The notes: generated by a model not told the origin, from the letters alone. A stretch of 19,197 nt of DNA from Christensenella sp. UBA2853 (GCA_002350845.1 DEFL01000053.1:1-19197); one strand, 5' to 3'. Counted from the stretch's first letter, positions 8,524 to 15,398 are shown. Translations and numbers: made by a program.

Positions 8524-8552
8524 TTGACAGACCGAAGAAGTCATGATATCAT
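8524..8552 (+). promoter_or_regulatory. Internal promoter for the solute-binding protein
   Basis: TTGACA (8524-8529, consensus) and TATCAT (8547-8552, 5 of 6) are 17 bp apart, just after the second permease stop codon. The start point near 8559 would give a leader of about 65 nt. It would raise binding-protein output above that of the permeases. Confidence 0.7.
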
Positions 8553-8574
8553 TACTCATATCCAACAGGTTACA

Positions 8575-8594
8575 ACAGCGCAGGCTAACGCTGT
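8575..8594 (+). other. Leader hairpin upstream of the binding-protein gene
   Basis: ACAGCG (8575-8580) pairs with CGCTGT (8589-8594) around an 8-nt loop. There is no U-tract, so it is not a terminator. Such hairpins at the 5' end of a binding-protein message often protect it from decay; that role is inferred. Confidence 0.4.
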
Positions 8595-8624
8595 GTAATA
8601 AATAACAAAAGGAGGGTTTCTCAT

Positions 8625-10166
8625 ATGAAGAAACTCGTAGCTATCGTTTTGGCTGCCCTTATGATGCTGAGCGTAGTTTCGTTTGCTTCCGCAGATGACT
8701 ATGTCAAGCTGACCTGGGTGCAGGGCAACAGCCCGGCTCCGATCGATAACGACATGGTTCTCGAAGAACTGAACAAGATCACCCGCGAGCGTCTGGGCTG
8801 CGAGATCGAAATCGTCTACATGTCCAGTGATGAAGTGGGTACCTCCATTGCTGCCGGCGAAGTCTATGATATGTACTTCACCTGCTCCTGGTACAACAAC
8901 TTCAACGACAACGTCTCCGACGGCATCTACGCCAACATCTTTGAAGGCGGCGTGAACCGCATCAAGGAATGGGCTCCCAAACTGTGGGAATCCATGCCTG
9001 AGACGATCTGGGAACTGGCCTGCTCCTCCGGTGAAAACATCGAAGACGGCCTCTATGCGATTCCTGTCTACAAGGACATCGCTCCCGAAAACTTCATCGT
9101 GTATGATGCACAGGTTGCTGCCGATGCCAACATCGAAGTGCCTGCTGTCATCAGCAGCTGGGATGAGCTCACTCCTTATGTCACCGCTCTGAAGAAGGCC
9201 ATGGAAGCTGATCCGTCTCTGGGCCAGTATCCGCTGAACATCGGCGGTGCTCCTGCCGGCGTTGAGTCCTCCTTCGACTTCATCAACCGTACTCCTCTCA
9301 TCGGCGTTGTGTTCGGCGATGACAAGGTCTGCTCCGTATTCGACGACGAAGTGATCATGGACCGCTATCGCACCATGCACAAGTGGTACACCATGGGCTT
9401 CGTGAACCCCGATGCTCCCACCCTCACTGAAGACTCCATCGATGGCAAACTCCATCACATCAGCTTCGTCCAGGCTTGGGATGACTATGATTACACTCCT
9501 TCCCGTGGTTTCTGGGTAAAGATGACCCGTTATGCTGGTCCGTTCCTGAACACCGATGGTGTGCAGGGCGCTATGAACGCTTTCTCCGTCACCCTGCTGG
9601 ACGATCCGGCCAGATTCGAAATGGCTATGAAGTTCCAGGAACTGGTCAACACCGACAAGGAAGTCCGCGACATCCTGGCCTTTGGTGTTCCCGGCTATCA
9701 TTTCGAATATCGTGACGTGAAGGATGCTGAAGGCAACGTTCTGGGTCAGGCAGTTGTCCGCACCGAAGTCGGCCGCAGCAACTACACCCCGTGGCGTTTC
9801 TCTCAGGCAAACTATGCTATCAACTCCATCGAAGCCAGTGAAGAGACTCTGAACGGCACCTATCCGGCACCCGTTCTGGATCAGTGGGATCACTATTTCG
9901 CAGCAGTTGCTGACGCACCTGTCTCCAAGATCAGCGGTTTCACCTTCGACTCCAAGTCTCCCATTGATTTCACCACTCAGTTTGCTGAGATCAGCGCAAT
10001 CAAGGAAGAATACTTCAAGAACATCCAGTGCGGCGTCGTCGATCCTGACGATCCCGAAGTGGGTGTGCCCGCCATGCGCGCCAAGATGGAAGCTGCCGGC
10101 CTGAACGACATCATCGCCGAAGCACAGCGCCAGCTGGACGCCTACCTGGCAGCCAAGGGCGAGTAA
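8625..10166 (+). CDS. ABC transporter solute-binding protein for oligosaccharides, no lipobox
   Basis: This 513-residue protein is an extracellular sugar-binding protein (family 1-like, of the kind paired with LplB/YtcP permeases). The signal peptide has a KK start, a hydrophobic core at 4-20 and a signal peptidase I site ASA|DD after Ala23. There is no lipobox cysteine, which is unusual for a Gram-positive-type importer, where binding proteins are normally lipid-anchored. The mature part is rich in Trp, Tyr and acidic residues, as expected for sugar stacking and hydrogen bonding. AAGGAGGG at 8 nt spacing is the strongest ribosome site in the window, and an own promoter lies upstream. It should capture the oligosaccharide and deliver it to the two upstream permeases. 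The ligand is inferred from the flanking glycosidases. Confidence 0.93.
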   Translation: MKKLVAIVLAALMMLSVVSFASADDYVKLTWVQGNSPAPIDNDMVLEELNKITRERLGCEIEIVYMSSDEVGTSIAAGEVYDMYFTCSWYNNFNDNVSDGIYANIFEGGVNRIKEWAPKLWESMPETIWELACSSGENIEDGLYAIPVYKDIAPENFIVYDAQVAADANIEVPAVISSWDELTPYVTALKKAMEADPSLGQYPLNIGGAPAGVESSFDFINRTPLIGVVFGDDKVCSVFDDEVIMDRYRTMHKWYTMGFVNPDAPTLTEDSIDGKLHHISFVQAWDDYDYTPSRGFWVKMTRYAGPFLNTDGVQGAMNAFSVTLLDDPARFEMAMKFQELVNTDKEVRDILAFGVPGYHFEYRDVKDAEGNVLGQAVVRTEVGRSNYTPWRFSQANYAINSIEASEETLNGTYPAPVLDQWDHYFAAVADAPVSKISGFTFDSKSPIDFTTQFAEISAIKEEYFKNIQCGVVDPDDPEVGVPAMRAKMEAAGLNDIIAEAQRQLDAYLAAKGE

Positions 10167-10187
10167 GTCATCTTCCGGAAGACTTAC
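10163..10187 (+). other. Hairpin at the binding-protein stop codon
   Basis: GTAAGTC (10163-10169, containing the stop codon) pairs with GACTTAC (10181-10187), and the loop contains the self-complementary TTCCGGAA. No U-tract follows; the true terminator is 17 bases further on. It may protect the 3' end of the message. Confidence 0.4.
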
Positions 10188-10203
10188 CACAACTGAATGA
10201 AAG

Positions 10204-10232
10204 CGGGATGGCGCTTGCGCCATCCCGTTTTT
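10204..10232 (+). terminator. Rho-independent terminator of the transporter operon
   Basis: A perfect 10-bp stem CGGGATGGCG / CGCCATCCCG with a CTTG loop is followed at once by TTTTT. It lies 37 bases after the binding-protein stop codon. Confidence 0.93.
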
Positions 10233-10247
10233 ATGAATGGATTGTTC

Positions 10248-10285
10248 AAAAGAAAAGCGATGAGGACAGCCGCCTCATCGTTTTT
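10248..10285. terminator. Bidirectional terminator between convergent operons
   Basis: The 8-bp stem CGATGAGG / CCTCATCG (10258-10265, 10273-10280) has an A-rich left flank and a T-rich right flank, so it can work on both strands. On the minus strand it sits just past the GH3 stop codon; on the plus strand it backs up the terminator at 10204-10232. Confidence 0.8.
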
Positions 10286-10289
10286 CTTT

Positions 10290-11780
10290 TCAGGAGAGAT
10301 CTTCGCCGCTTTCCAGAAGACCGGTCAGCGCGCGGAGGGACAGTGCGTCGTACTGCCATGCGCAGATCTGCCAGCAATTGTCCGGCAGGGCATGCAGCGG
10401 ATAGGGATCACTCAGGGCAGCGGCGATGACGCAGCAGTCCTTTTCCAGCAGCTTTTGCACTGCATCGAGGACACGCTCGAGGTCGGAATGCCGGCTGAGA
10501 ATCACCACAGCCATGGAGGGGGCAGATTGAACGGCCTCCTCGGGGCTCAGGAAGCGGCCGCCGAAATGATCGGCCAGAGACTCCGCCGCATGGAAGGTTT
10601 CCCCGTCATAGGCCCCGATGCTTCGTCTGCCGGGCGTGCCGAAGAAGACGGTGTCATGGTCCGGCTGCGGGAGCGGGAGATCATCTGGCGCATGCAGGAT
10701 CTGAATGGATTCCTTCATGATTGCCTCTGCAGTTTCACGCTGCCTGACAGAACCAAACTGCTCGGCTCCGCCTTCCGGTGACTTCAGCGCGGCTTTCATG
10801 CGGTCAATGTGCTCTGCATGGGCCCGCAGATCCTCGATCCACTCGGGCTGCTCCTCAAGACGGGATGCAATATAGGTGCAGGTATCCCGCGCCTGCTGAG
10901 CGGAATGACAGACCAGACAGATGTCGACGCCTGCGCACAGCGCGCGCCAGACCGCATCCTCAATGCCGTACAGGTCCATGACCGCCTTCATTTCCATGCC
11001 GTCAGAGAGCAGGAGGCCTTTGAAACCGAGCTGCTCTCTGAGCAGGCCGGTCAGGATGGGACGCGAGACCGTTGCCGGCACGCAGGCAGGGTCGAGAGAA
11101 GGATACACCACATGCGCGCTCATGATGGCATGAATGCCGCTGTCGATGGCCGCCTTAAAGCTGACCAGTTCAGTCTGCTCAATGGTTTCACGGTCTTTCT
11201 GCACAACGGGAAGAGAAAAGTGTGAATCCACATTGGTGTCGCCGTGGCCGGGAAAATGCTTGCCGGTCGCAAGGATGCCTTCATGCGCAAGCCCCTGAAT
11301 ATATGCCCTGCCGAAGGCGGCGACTTCTTCGGGCTGCGCGGAGAAAATCCGGTTGCCATTGGCTGAATCCGGCTTGGTGCAGACATCCAGAACCGGTGCC
11401 AGGTTCAGGTTGAACCCGGCAGCACGCAGCTCCTGACCGATAATGCTGCCAATCTGATAGGCGTTTTCGGTTTTGCCAGTGGCGCCGATGGCCATGGCGC
11501 AGGGTGTGGTGACGCCAATGACGCCAAGGCGCGACACAGAACCGCACTCCTCGTCCAGCATGATATACGGTTCACGGCCGGTTTCCCGGACGAAGAGCTC
11601 GCGGAGTTCCTGATTGAGGCGGCAGATCTGTTCAAAGCTTTCAATATTGCGGCGGAAGAGAATCACATTGCCGATTTTCCAGTCATGGACCAGAGCGGCG
11701 AATTCCTCCGGGATGGTCGGGCCGTCAAAGCCGACCGCAAGGCGGCAGCCGATGAGGCTGCGAAGGGCGGGATCAGTCAT
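10290..11780 (-). CDS. GH3 beta-N-acetylhexosaminidase, NagZ type
   Basis: This 496-residue protein is a family 3 glycosidase of the NagZ class. The loop KHFPGHGDTNVDSH (174-187) carries the Asp185/His187 dyad that acts as general acid only in the N-acetylglucosaminidase branch. Asp260 in LLSDGMEM is the nucleophile. A C-terminal domain (about 345-496) follows, so it is longer than single-domain Gram-negative NagZ and resembles two-domain Gram-positive enzymes. Some GH3 relatives with the same dyad act as phosphorylases. No signal peptide is present, so it should release GlcNAc inside the cell from chitobiose or other GlcNAc-ended fragments. The start (MTDPAL) has AAAGGAGA 7 nt upstream. It is the last gene of a minus-strand operon, 22 nt after the deacetylase gene. 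A role in peptidoglycan recycling is the main alternative to glycan breakdown. Confidence 0.92.
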   Translation of the reverse strand: MTDPALRSLIGCRLAVGFDGPTIPEEFAALVHDWKIGNVILFRRNIESFEQICRLNQELRELFVRETGREPYIMLDEECGSVSRLGVIGVTTPCAMAIGATGKTENAYQIGSIIGQELRAAGFNLNLAPVLDVCTKPDSANGNRIFSAQPEEVAAFGRAYIQGLAHEGILATGKHFPGHGDTNVDSHFSLPVVQKDRETIEQTELVSFKAAIDSGIHAIMSAHVVYPSLDPACVPATVSRPILTGLLREQLGFKGLLLSDGMEMKAVMDLYGIEDAVWRALCAGVDICLVCHSAQQARDTCTYIASRLEEQPEWIEDLRAHAEHIDRMKAALKSPEGGAEQFGSVRQRETAEAIMKESIQILHAPDDLPLPQPDHDTVFFGTPGRRSIGAYDGETFHAAESLADHFGGRFLSPEEAVQSAPSMAVVILSRHSDLERVLDAVQKLLEKDCCVIAAALSDPYPLHALPDNCWQICAWQYDALSLRALTGLLESGEDLS

Positions 11781-11802
11781 GGGGTTGTCTCCTTTCATGT
11801 GA

Positions 11803-12495
11803 TCACAGAAGATCCATCTTCTGACGCTTGGCGGTGGGTGAGGTTCCAAAGCATGTTGCGTGCTCTGCCCCGATGCGCGCGCCGCGCACAATGCTCAGGG
11901 CCTCATAGTAGCGAAGATACGGGAAGCTTGTGGAATGCTCGGAGAGCCACAGCTCGCGGATCGCTTCTTTCCAGACGGGGAATGCTTCTGTCACATCAAA
12001 ATAGTAATACGGGGTGAAATCCTGCTCGTCCTCCCAGTTTTCAGCGCACATGAAGGAGCGGATCGGGGCCGGGGGCAGGGGACGCTCAAAGGTGGTCAGG
12101 GAAGCGAAGAAAATCGCGTTTTCCGTGAGCCGGCTTGCCACCTCGTGATCCTTGTGCAGACTGTTCTTCCAGTGGTACAGGACGGCGTCCGTTTTGTATT
12201 TCCGCATCAGGTCAGCCAGTTCCAGTTCCTTTTCCGGGGTGTCCACCAGTTCACCGTCCGGTGTGTCCAGAACAATGGATTCCCCGCCGATCTTTTCGGC
12301 AAACTTTTTCGCGCATTCCACATTGTAGGCGCGGAAATCAGGAACGGTCCAGCCTGCAGGGGTTCCGCGCTCGCCAGCGGTCAGGTCCACGATGACCACA
12401 CGGTCTCCGTGCATGGCATGCTTGGCCAGCAGCATGCCGCAGGTGAGCTGCGCATCCCCGGTATGTGCGCCGACGGCCATGATGGTTTTACTCAT
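11803..12495 (-). CDS. PIG-L/LmbE-type deacetylase with an altered catalytic motif
   Basis: The 230-residue protein has the PIG-L/LmbE fold pattern of zinc-dependent N-acetylglucosaminyl deacetylases. The usual AHPDDE motif reads AHTGDAQ (10-16). His11 and Asp14 fit the zinc ligands, but the Asp used as general base in enzymes such as MshB is Gly13 here. HKDH (114-117) supplies the third zinc ligand His117 and a second His. The metal site therefore looks complete while the standard base is absent. I think this is a diverged subfamily rather than a decayed gene, because the rest is intact. Its ATG overlaps the stop codon of the acetyltransferase gene in an ATGA, with an AGGAGG site inside that gene, so translation is coupled. 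It may deacetylate GlcNAc or a GlcNAc-containing intermediate; the substrate is unknown. Confidence 0.83.
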   Translation of the reverse strand: MSKTIMAVGAHTGDAQLTCGMLLAKHAMHGDRVVIVDLTAGERGTPAGWTVPDFRAYNVECAKKFAEKIGGESIVLDTPDGELVDTPEKELELADLMRKYKTDAVLYHWKNSLHKDHEVASRLTENAIFFASLTTFERPLPPAPIRSFMCAENWEDEQDFTPYYYFDVTEAFPVWKEAIRELWLSEHSTSFPYLRYYEALSIVRGARIGAEHATCFGTSPTAKRQKMDLL

Positions 12496-13547
12496 TGCTG
12501 TGCCTCCTCAAGATTTCGTTTCATGAGATCAAACTTGCGGACCGGCCGCATGCCGGCACCGAGATAGATGCGCTGGGCATGGTTGTCGGTTCCGGTAAAC
12601 AGGGTGGAGAACTGGGAACCGTTCTCCACAAACGCCTGCATCAGGAGATGGAAGAGAACCGTGGCAATCCCGCGGCGCTCATAGAGCGGGTCTGTACAGA
12701 TGCCGGTAAACCATCCGCGTCCGCTCATCTGCCGGTCCACAGGCCCGGTAAAGCCCACAATATGCCCTTCCGTCGTGGCGGTGAGCAGGGTGCGCGGACC
12801 GGAAGGCTGTCTGCCGTCAGGCCAGAACCGCGCATCCGCATTGGGTGTGCCGCTGAGCCAGGCCCCGGTCTCCGTGCGAAGCACATCCCGCCAGTAATCC
12901 GAGCCGACCCGGTCGCACATGCCGTCAAACTCCCTGCCCAGATCGGGCGACCAGGGACCGGTTTCGATCCCCTGTGCGCGGAGCTTTTCCCGAAGCTGCG
13001 GGATTTCCGGCGGCTGATGATAATCCTTCAGGTTCAGGTACATGGCGACTTCGGTGTGCACCGCATCAAACCCCATGTGCCTGAAGAAACCGGCGCCTGC
13101 ACACTCGGTATCCAGACCGGGCATATTGTTGTGATCATGTCCCGGCGTGCCCGGGATTCTCCAGGACAGGTTCACGGGATTGACACTGGAAATCTGGACA
13201 GAATCAGCCCCGCAGGCCTTCAGGCGGCGGATTTCCTCCTCGAGAAGCGCGCGTCCAATGCCTCTGGAGCGCATATCCGGCCGGACCATCAGACAGGTCA
13301 CATAGCCGACACCTTTTCGTGCACCGCGGAATGTCTCCGGGGCAACGGCATGGAGAAAGCCCACCAGACTGCCGTTTTCTTCAGCTGCGAGGAAATGATC
13401 GGGAAGGCAGCCTTCGCCCAGGGTAAAGCGCCGGAGAAAGGCATCCTCTTCCAGGGGGCAGTACAGAACATCTCCGGAAGCGCAGCACTGGTTCCACAGC
13501 GCTGCAGCGGCAGAAAGATCCTCAGGGGCAAAAGGACGAATCAGCAA
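12492..13547 (-). CDS. Tandem GNAT-domain N-acetyltransferase
   Basis: The protein (351 residues from this start) holds two GNAT folds in a row. The first (1 to about 165) has the acetyl-CoA motif RPDMRSRGIGRALLEEE; the second (about 215-351) has DPLYERRGIATVLF, followed by an NHAQRIYLGAGM segment typical of the GNAT C-terminus. Both pyrophosphate loops look intact. I place the start at TTG, reading MLIRPFAPED, because GTGAGG lies 9 nt upstream; a GTG five codons earlier (13562) has no ribosome site but is possible. It is the first gene of the operon GNAT, PIG-L, GH3, and its stop codon overlaps the deacetylase start. The pairing with a deacetylase suggests an acetyl exchange on an amino sugar, but GNAT substrates cannot be predicted from sequence. 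Confidence 0.85.
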   Translation of the reverse strand: MLIRPFAPEDLSAAAALWNQCCASGDVLYCPLEEDAFLRRFTLGEGCLPDHFLAAEENGSLVGFLHAVAPETFRGARKGVGYVTCLMVRPDMRSRGIGRALLEEEIRRLKACGADSVQISSVNPVNLSWRIPGTPGHDHNNMPGLDTECAGAGFFRHMGFDAVHTEVAMYLNLKDYHQPPEIPQLREKLRAQGIETGPWSPDLGREFDGMCDRVGSDYWRDVLRTETGAWLSGTPNADARFWPDGRQPSGPRTLLTATTEGHIVGFTGPVDRQMSGRGWFTGICTDPLYERRGIATVLFHLLMQAFVENGSQFSTLFTGTDNHAQRIYLGAGMRPVRKFDLMKRNLEEAQQ

Positions 13548-13576
13548 GGAGCAGGACCTCACTTTCTGTGATGGAC

Positions 13577-13650
13577 ATCTTCAGTGAATGCCTGAAGATG
13601 AGTCAGCGGGAGTATCGGGACGGGAAGGATCCCCCGGAGCCAATCCCGTC
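13577..13650 (-). other. Structured leader upstream of the GNAT operon
   Basis: Two hairpins lie between the GNAT start and its likely promoter. ATCTTCAG / CTGAAGAT (13577-13584, 13592-13599) is a perfect 8-bp stem with a 7-nt loop. GACGGGA / TCCCGTC (13619-13625, 13644-13650) encloses an inner stem with one mismatch. Neither has a U-tract on the minus strand. They do not match a riboswitch class I recognise; they could be control elements or chance structure. Confidence 0.35.
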
Positions 13651-13682
13651 AGATCCATTGTGTTCGGATTTTGGATAACCCC

Positions 13683-13688
13683 ATGATA
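13683..13688 (-). promoter_or_regulatory. Possible -10 box of the GNAT operon
   Basis: TATCAT on the minus strand (5 of 6 to consensus) lies about 135 bases upstream of the GNAT start. No good -35 box stands at 16-18 bp, and an 8-bp palindrome TTTCGAAA lies nearby in that place, so activation or a different site is possible. Confidence 0.25.
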
Positions 13689-13765
13689 CATCTTTTTCGG
13701 CGTTTCGAAAACCTGAATCTGAGAAAACCCGGGCTGGCATACGCAGGAAAGCGGAGAAACTGATC

Positions 13766-13794
13766 TTGCAGGGGCTCAGCGACTGTGATAGCAT
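13766..13794 (+). promoter_or_regulatory. Possible promoter of the amino-sugar kinase
   Basis: TTGCAG (13766-13771) and TAGCAT (13789-13794) are 17 bp apart and about 36 bases upstream of the kinase ATG. Both boxes match consensus at only four of six positions. Confidence 0.35.
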
Positions 13795-13830
13795 ATCGAT
13801 CAGAGAAAAAACAGCAGAGGAAGGGGCAGG

Positions 13831-14787
13831 ATGATGGCAGAGAAGATCGCGGCAGGCTGGGACGGCGGCGGAACAAAGACACGGGTCTGCCTGAAGGATG
13901 CCTATGGAAAGGACATCGCGGTCTGTGATTTCGGACCGCTGAATATCAACGGGGCATCAGAAGAAGTCGTGCGGCAAAGCATCCGGGATGCCGTGCAGTT
14001 TATGCAGCAATCATGCGGAAAGGACATGGTCTGCCCTGAACTGGTTATCGGGATGGCCGGGGTCAGCAACAGGCATGCCACGGAGTTTGTGGAGGAGACC
14101 GTACGCCAGGCCGGGTACCAGGGCCATCTTCAGTTTCTGGGAGACCAGGAGATTGCACTGGCTGGTTCAATCACCGGCCACGGGGCCGTGCTGATTGCCG
14201 GCACCGGATCGGTCTGCTGCGGAAGAGACAGGAACGGGAAGATGTTCCGTGTGGGCGGGTATGGATATCTGATTGATGATCCGGGCAGCGGATATGCGAT
14301 AGGCAGAGACATTCTGAAGAGCGTCGTGCGGGCCGTGGACGGAAGAGGCAGAGCGACCTGCCTGAAGGAACTGGTGTTTCAGGAACTGAAGACCGATGAA
14401 GTCGGCGGGCTGATCACCTGGCTTTATTCGCCTGCGACCGGGAAAAAAGAAGTGGCGGCGATGACAAGACTGCTCCCGGAAGCCCTGCGGCAGGGAGATG
14501 AAACGGCCCTGGCCATTGCGGAAACGGCTGCAGAAGATCTGTCAGAGATTGTGCTTGCCGGCTGGAGAAAGACCGGAATGGAAGACGGGGAACTGGCCCT
14601 GACCGGGAGCATTCTTGAACACTTTGACGGAATCCGGGAGAGCATGGCGCAGCGCGTGCACGCGGTCTACCCCAAGATTGAAATCGGTTTCCCGAAATCC
14701 GATCCGGCGCATGGCGCAGCAGGCATTGCCTGCAAAGCACTGACAGACGGTGCTGCTTTGGAAGTCCAAAGAAATCCGGAAAAATGA
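13831..14787 (+). CDS. BadF/BadG-family sugar kinase, probable N-acetylglucosamine kinase
   Basis: This 318-residue protein belongs to the ASKHA fold, BadF/BadG/BcrA/BcrD family, whose sugar-kinase members include N-acetylglucosamine kinases. DGGGTKT (11-17) is the phosphate-1 loop. GTGSVCCGRD (about 125-134) is the phosphate-2 region, and DDPGSGYAIGRDIL matches the GGWG-like active-site segment of NagK-type enzymes. The C-terminus has the adenosine-type motif AHGAAGIACKAL. It should phosphorylate GlcNAc (or glucosamine) to the 6-phosphate in the cytoplasm, the step needed after GH3, GH18 or GH130 release GlcNAc. AGGAAGGGG precedes two adjacent ATG codons; I keep the first. The gene diverges from the GNAT, PIG-L, GH3 operon and shares its control region. 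Genes for the next steps (NagA, NagB) are not in the window. Confidence 0.87.
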   Translation: MMAEKIAAGWDGGGTKTRVCLKDAYGKDIAVCDFGPLNINGASEEVVRQSIRDAVQFMQQSCGKDMVCPELVIGMAGVSNRHATEFVEETVRQAGYQGHLQFLGDQEIALAGSITGHGAVLIAGTGSVCCGRDRNGKMFRVGGYGYLIDDPGSGYAIGRDILKSVVRAVDGRGRATCLKELVFQELKTDEVGGLITWLYSPATGKKEVAAMTRLLPEALRQGDETALAIAETAAEDLSEIVLAGWRKTGMEDGELALTGSILEHFDGIRESMAQRVHAVYPKIEIGFPKSDPAHGAAGIACKALTDGAALEVQRNPEK

Positions 14788-14825
14788 CGGAGAAATTTTA
14801 ATTATGAAATTGAAACGATTATTCT

Positions 14826-14851
14826 GCCGCCTGAAAAAATGACGGCTTTTT
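14826..14851 (+). terminator. Weak possible terminator after the kinase
   Basis: GCCG (14826-14829) can pair with CGGC (14843-14846) around a 13-nt A-rich loop, followed by TTTTT. The 4-bp stem is short, but the U-tract and position, about 40 bases after the kinase stop, fit a terminator. Confidence 0.3.
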
Positions 14852-14952
14852 GTTGTTGCACTTTCGATACGGATAGAAAAGACTTGGATTCTGCGGTTGA
14901 TAACTTGCAACAAATAAGTGCAAAAAAAGCATAAAAAAAGATCATTTTTTGT

Positions 14953-14981
14953 TTGAGGTTTTTGTTAAGTTTTGATAAAAT
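14953..14981 (+). promoter_or_regulatory. Promoter of the small XRE-like gene
   Basis: TTGAGG (14953-14958) and TAAAAT (14976-14981) are 17 bp apart inside an AT-rich stretch (about 14795-15000) that stands out from the GC-rich surroundings. The start point near 14988 leaves a leader of about 114 nt before the ATG at 15102. I see no other gene between the kinase and this ORF. Confidence 0.65.
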
Positions 14982-15101
14982 ATAGTCAATCATAGAGCGT
15001 TCACATCCCATACAGGGGGTTCATATAGATTTTCTCTTTTCTTTCTCGACTTACATGCACGATGGTTCTGATTGAATTACCGCAGAAAAGGAGAGCTGTC
15101 C

Positions 15102-15302
15102 ATGGGAAAAAGCTATGCCGTGCGTGTGAGGCAGTTCATGGAAAACCATAAAGTTTCCAGAAATCTGCTGGCCAGCATGACCCAGGTGTACCCGACATAT
15201 ATTGCCAAGATGGAAACAGGAGAAGTTCTGCCGACAGAAGAATGGTGGAACAAATTTGAAGTCCTGGAAATGTCCTACAGGCGCAAAGAGCCTGTGATTT
15301 AA
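15102..15302 (+). CDS. Small XRE-like helix-turn-helix protein
   Basis: The 66-residue product reads like one Cro/C1-type (XRE) helix-turn-helix domain and nothing else. SRNLLASMTQ occupies the place of helix 2, and YPTYIAKMETGEVLPTEEWW the recognition helix and following loop, with the family's I-x-K-x-E-x-G pattern. It is basic at the N-terminus. The start is ATG (MGKSYAV) with AAAGGAG 8 nt upstream. It is monocistronic: promoter at 14953-14981 and a strong hairpin after the stop. It is the only DNA-binding-type protein encoded in the window, but nothing ties it to the sugar operons. The match is by pattern and the usual Gln of helix 2 is not clear, so the fold is likely rather than certain. 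Confidence 0.6.
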   Translation: MGKSYAVRVRQFMENHKVSRNLLASMTQVYPTYIAKMETGEVLPTEEWWNKFEVLEMSYRRKEPVI

Positions 15303-15345
15303 TCAGCAGCCCCTTTGGAGGCGGACTGCTGCTATATGAATGAAC

Positions 15346-15382
15346 AAAGCGCTGAATTCCGGATTGGGAATTCAGCGCTTTT
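15346..15382. terminator. Strong bidirectional hairpin between convergent genes
   Basis: A perfect 15-bp inverted repeat, AAAGCGCTGAATTCC (15346-15360) and its complement (15367-15381), encloses a 6-nt loop. It ends in TTTT on the plus strand and in TTT on the minus strand. It lies 43 bases after the XRE-like gene and 17 bases past the M20 stop, so it should end both transcripts. Confidence 0.85.
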
Positions 15383-15398
15383 GCATTGGCGGGAAAGA

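Noticed and set aside
8556..10223. A 555-codon open frame on the minus strand opposite the binding protein
   Set aside because: The plus strand has a promoter, AAGGAGGG, signal peptide and family match. The antisense frame is rich in Val/Gly/Asp without motifs, and it runs through the transporter terminator.
12495..13571. A 358-codon plus-strand frame opposite the GNAT gene
   Set aside because: No family resemblance; the minus-strand product has two intact acetyl-CoA motifs and operon coupling.
14779..14846. Repeated AAAATGACGG near the kinase end and again about 55 bases later
   Set aside because: Only two short copies, one of them inside the coding end; more likely chance in an A-rich stretch than a binding site.
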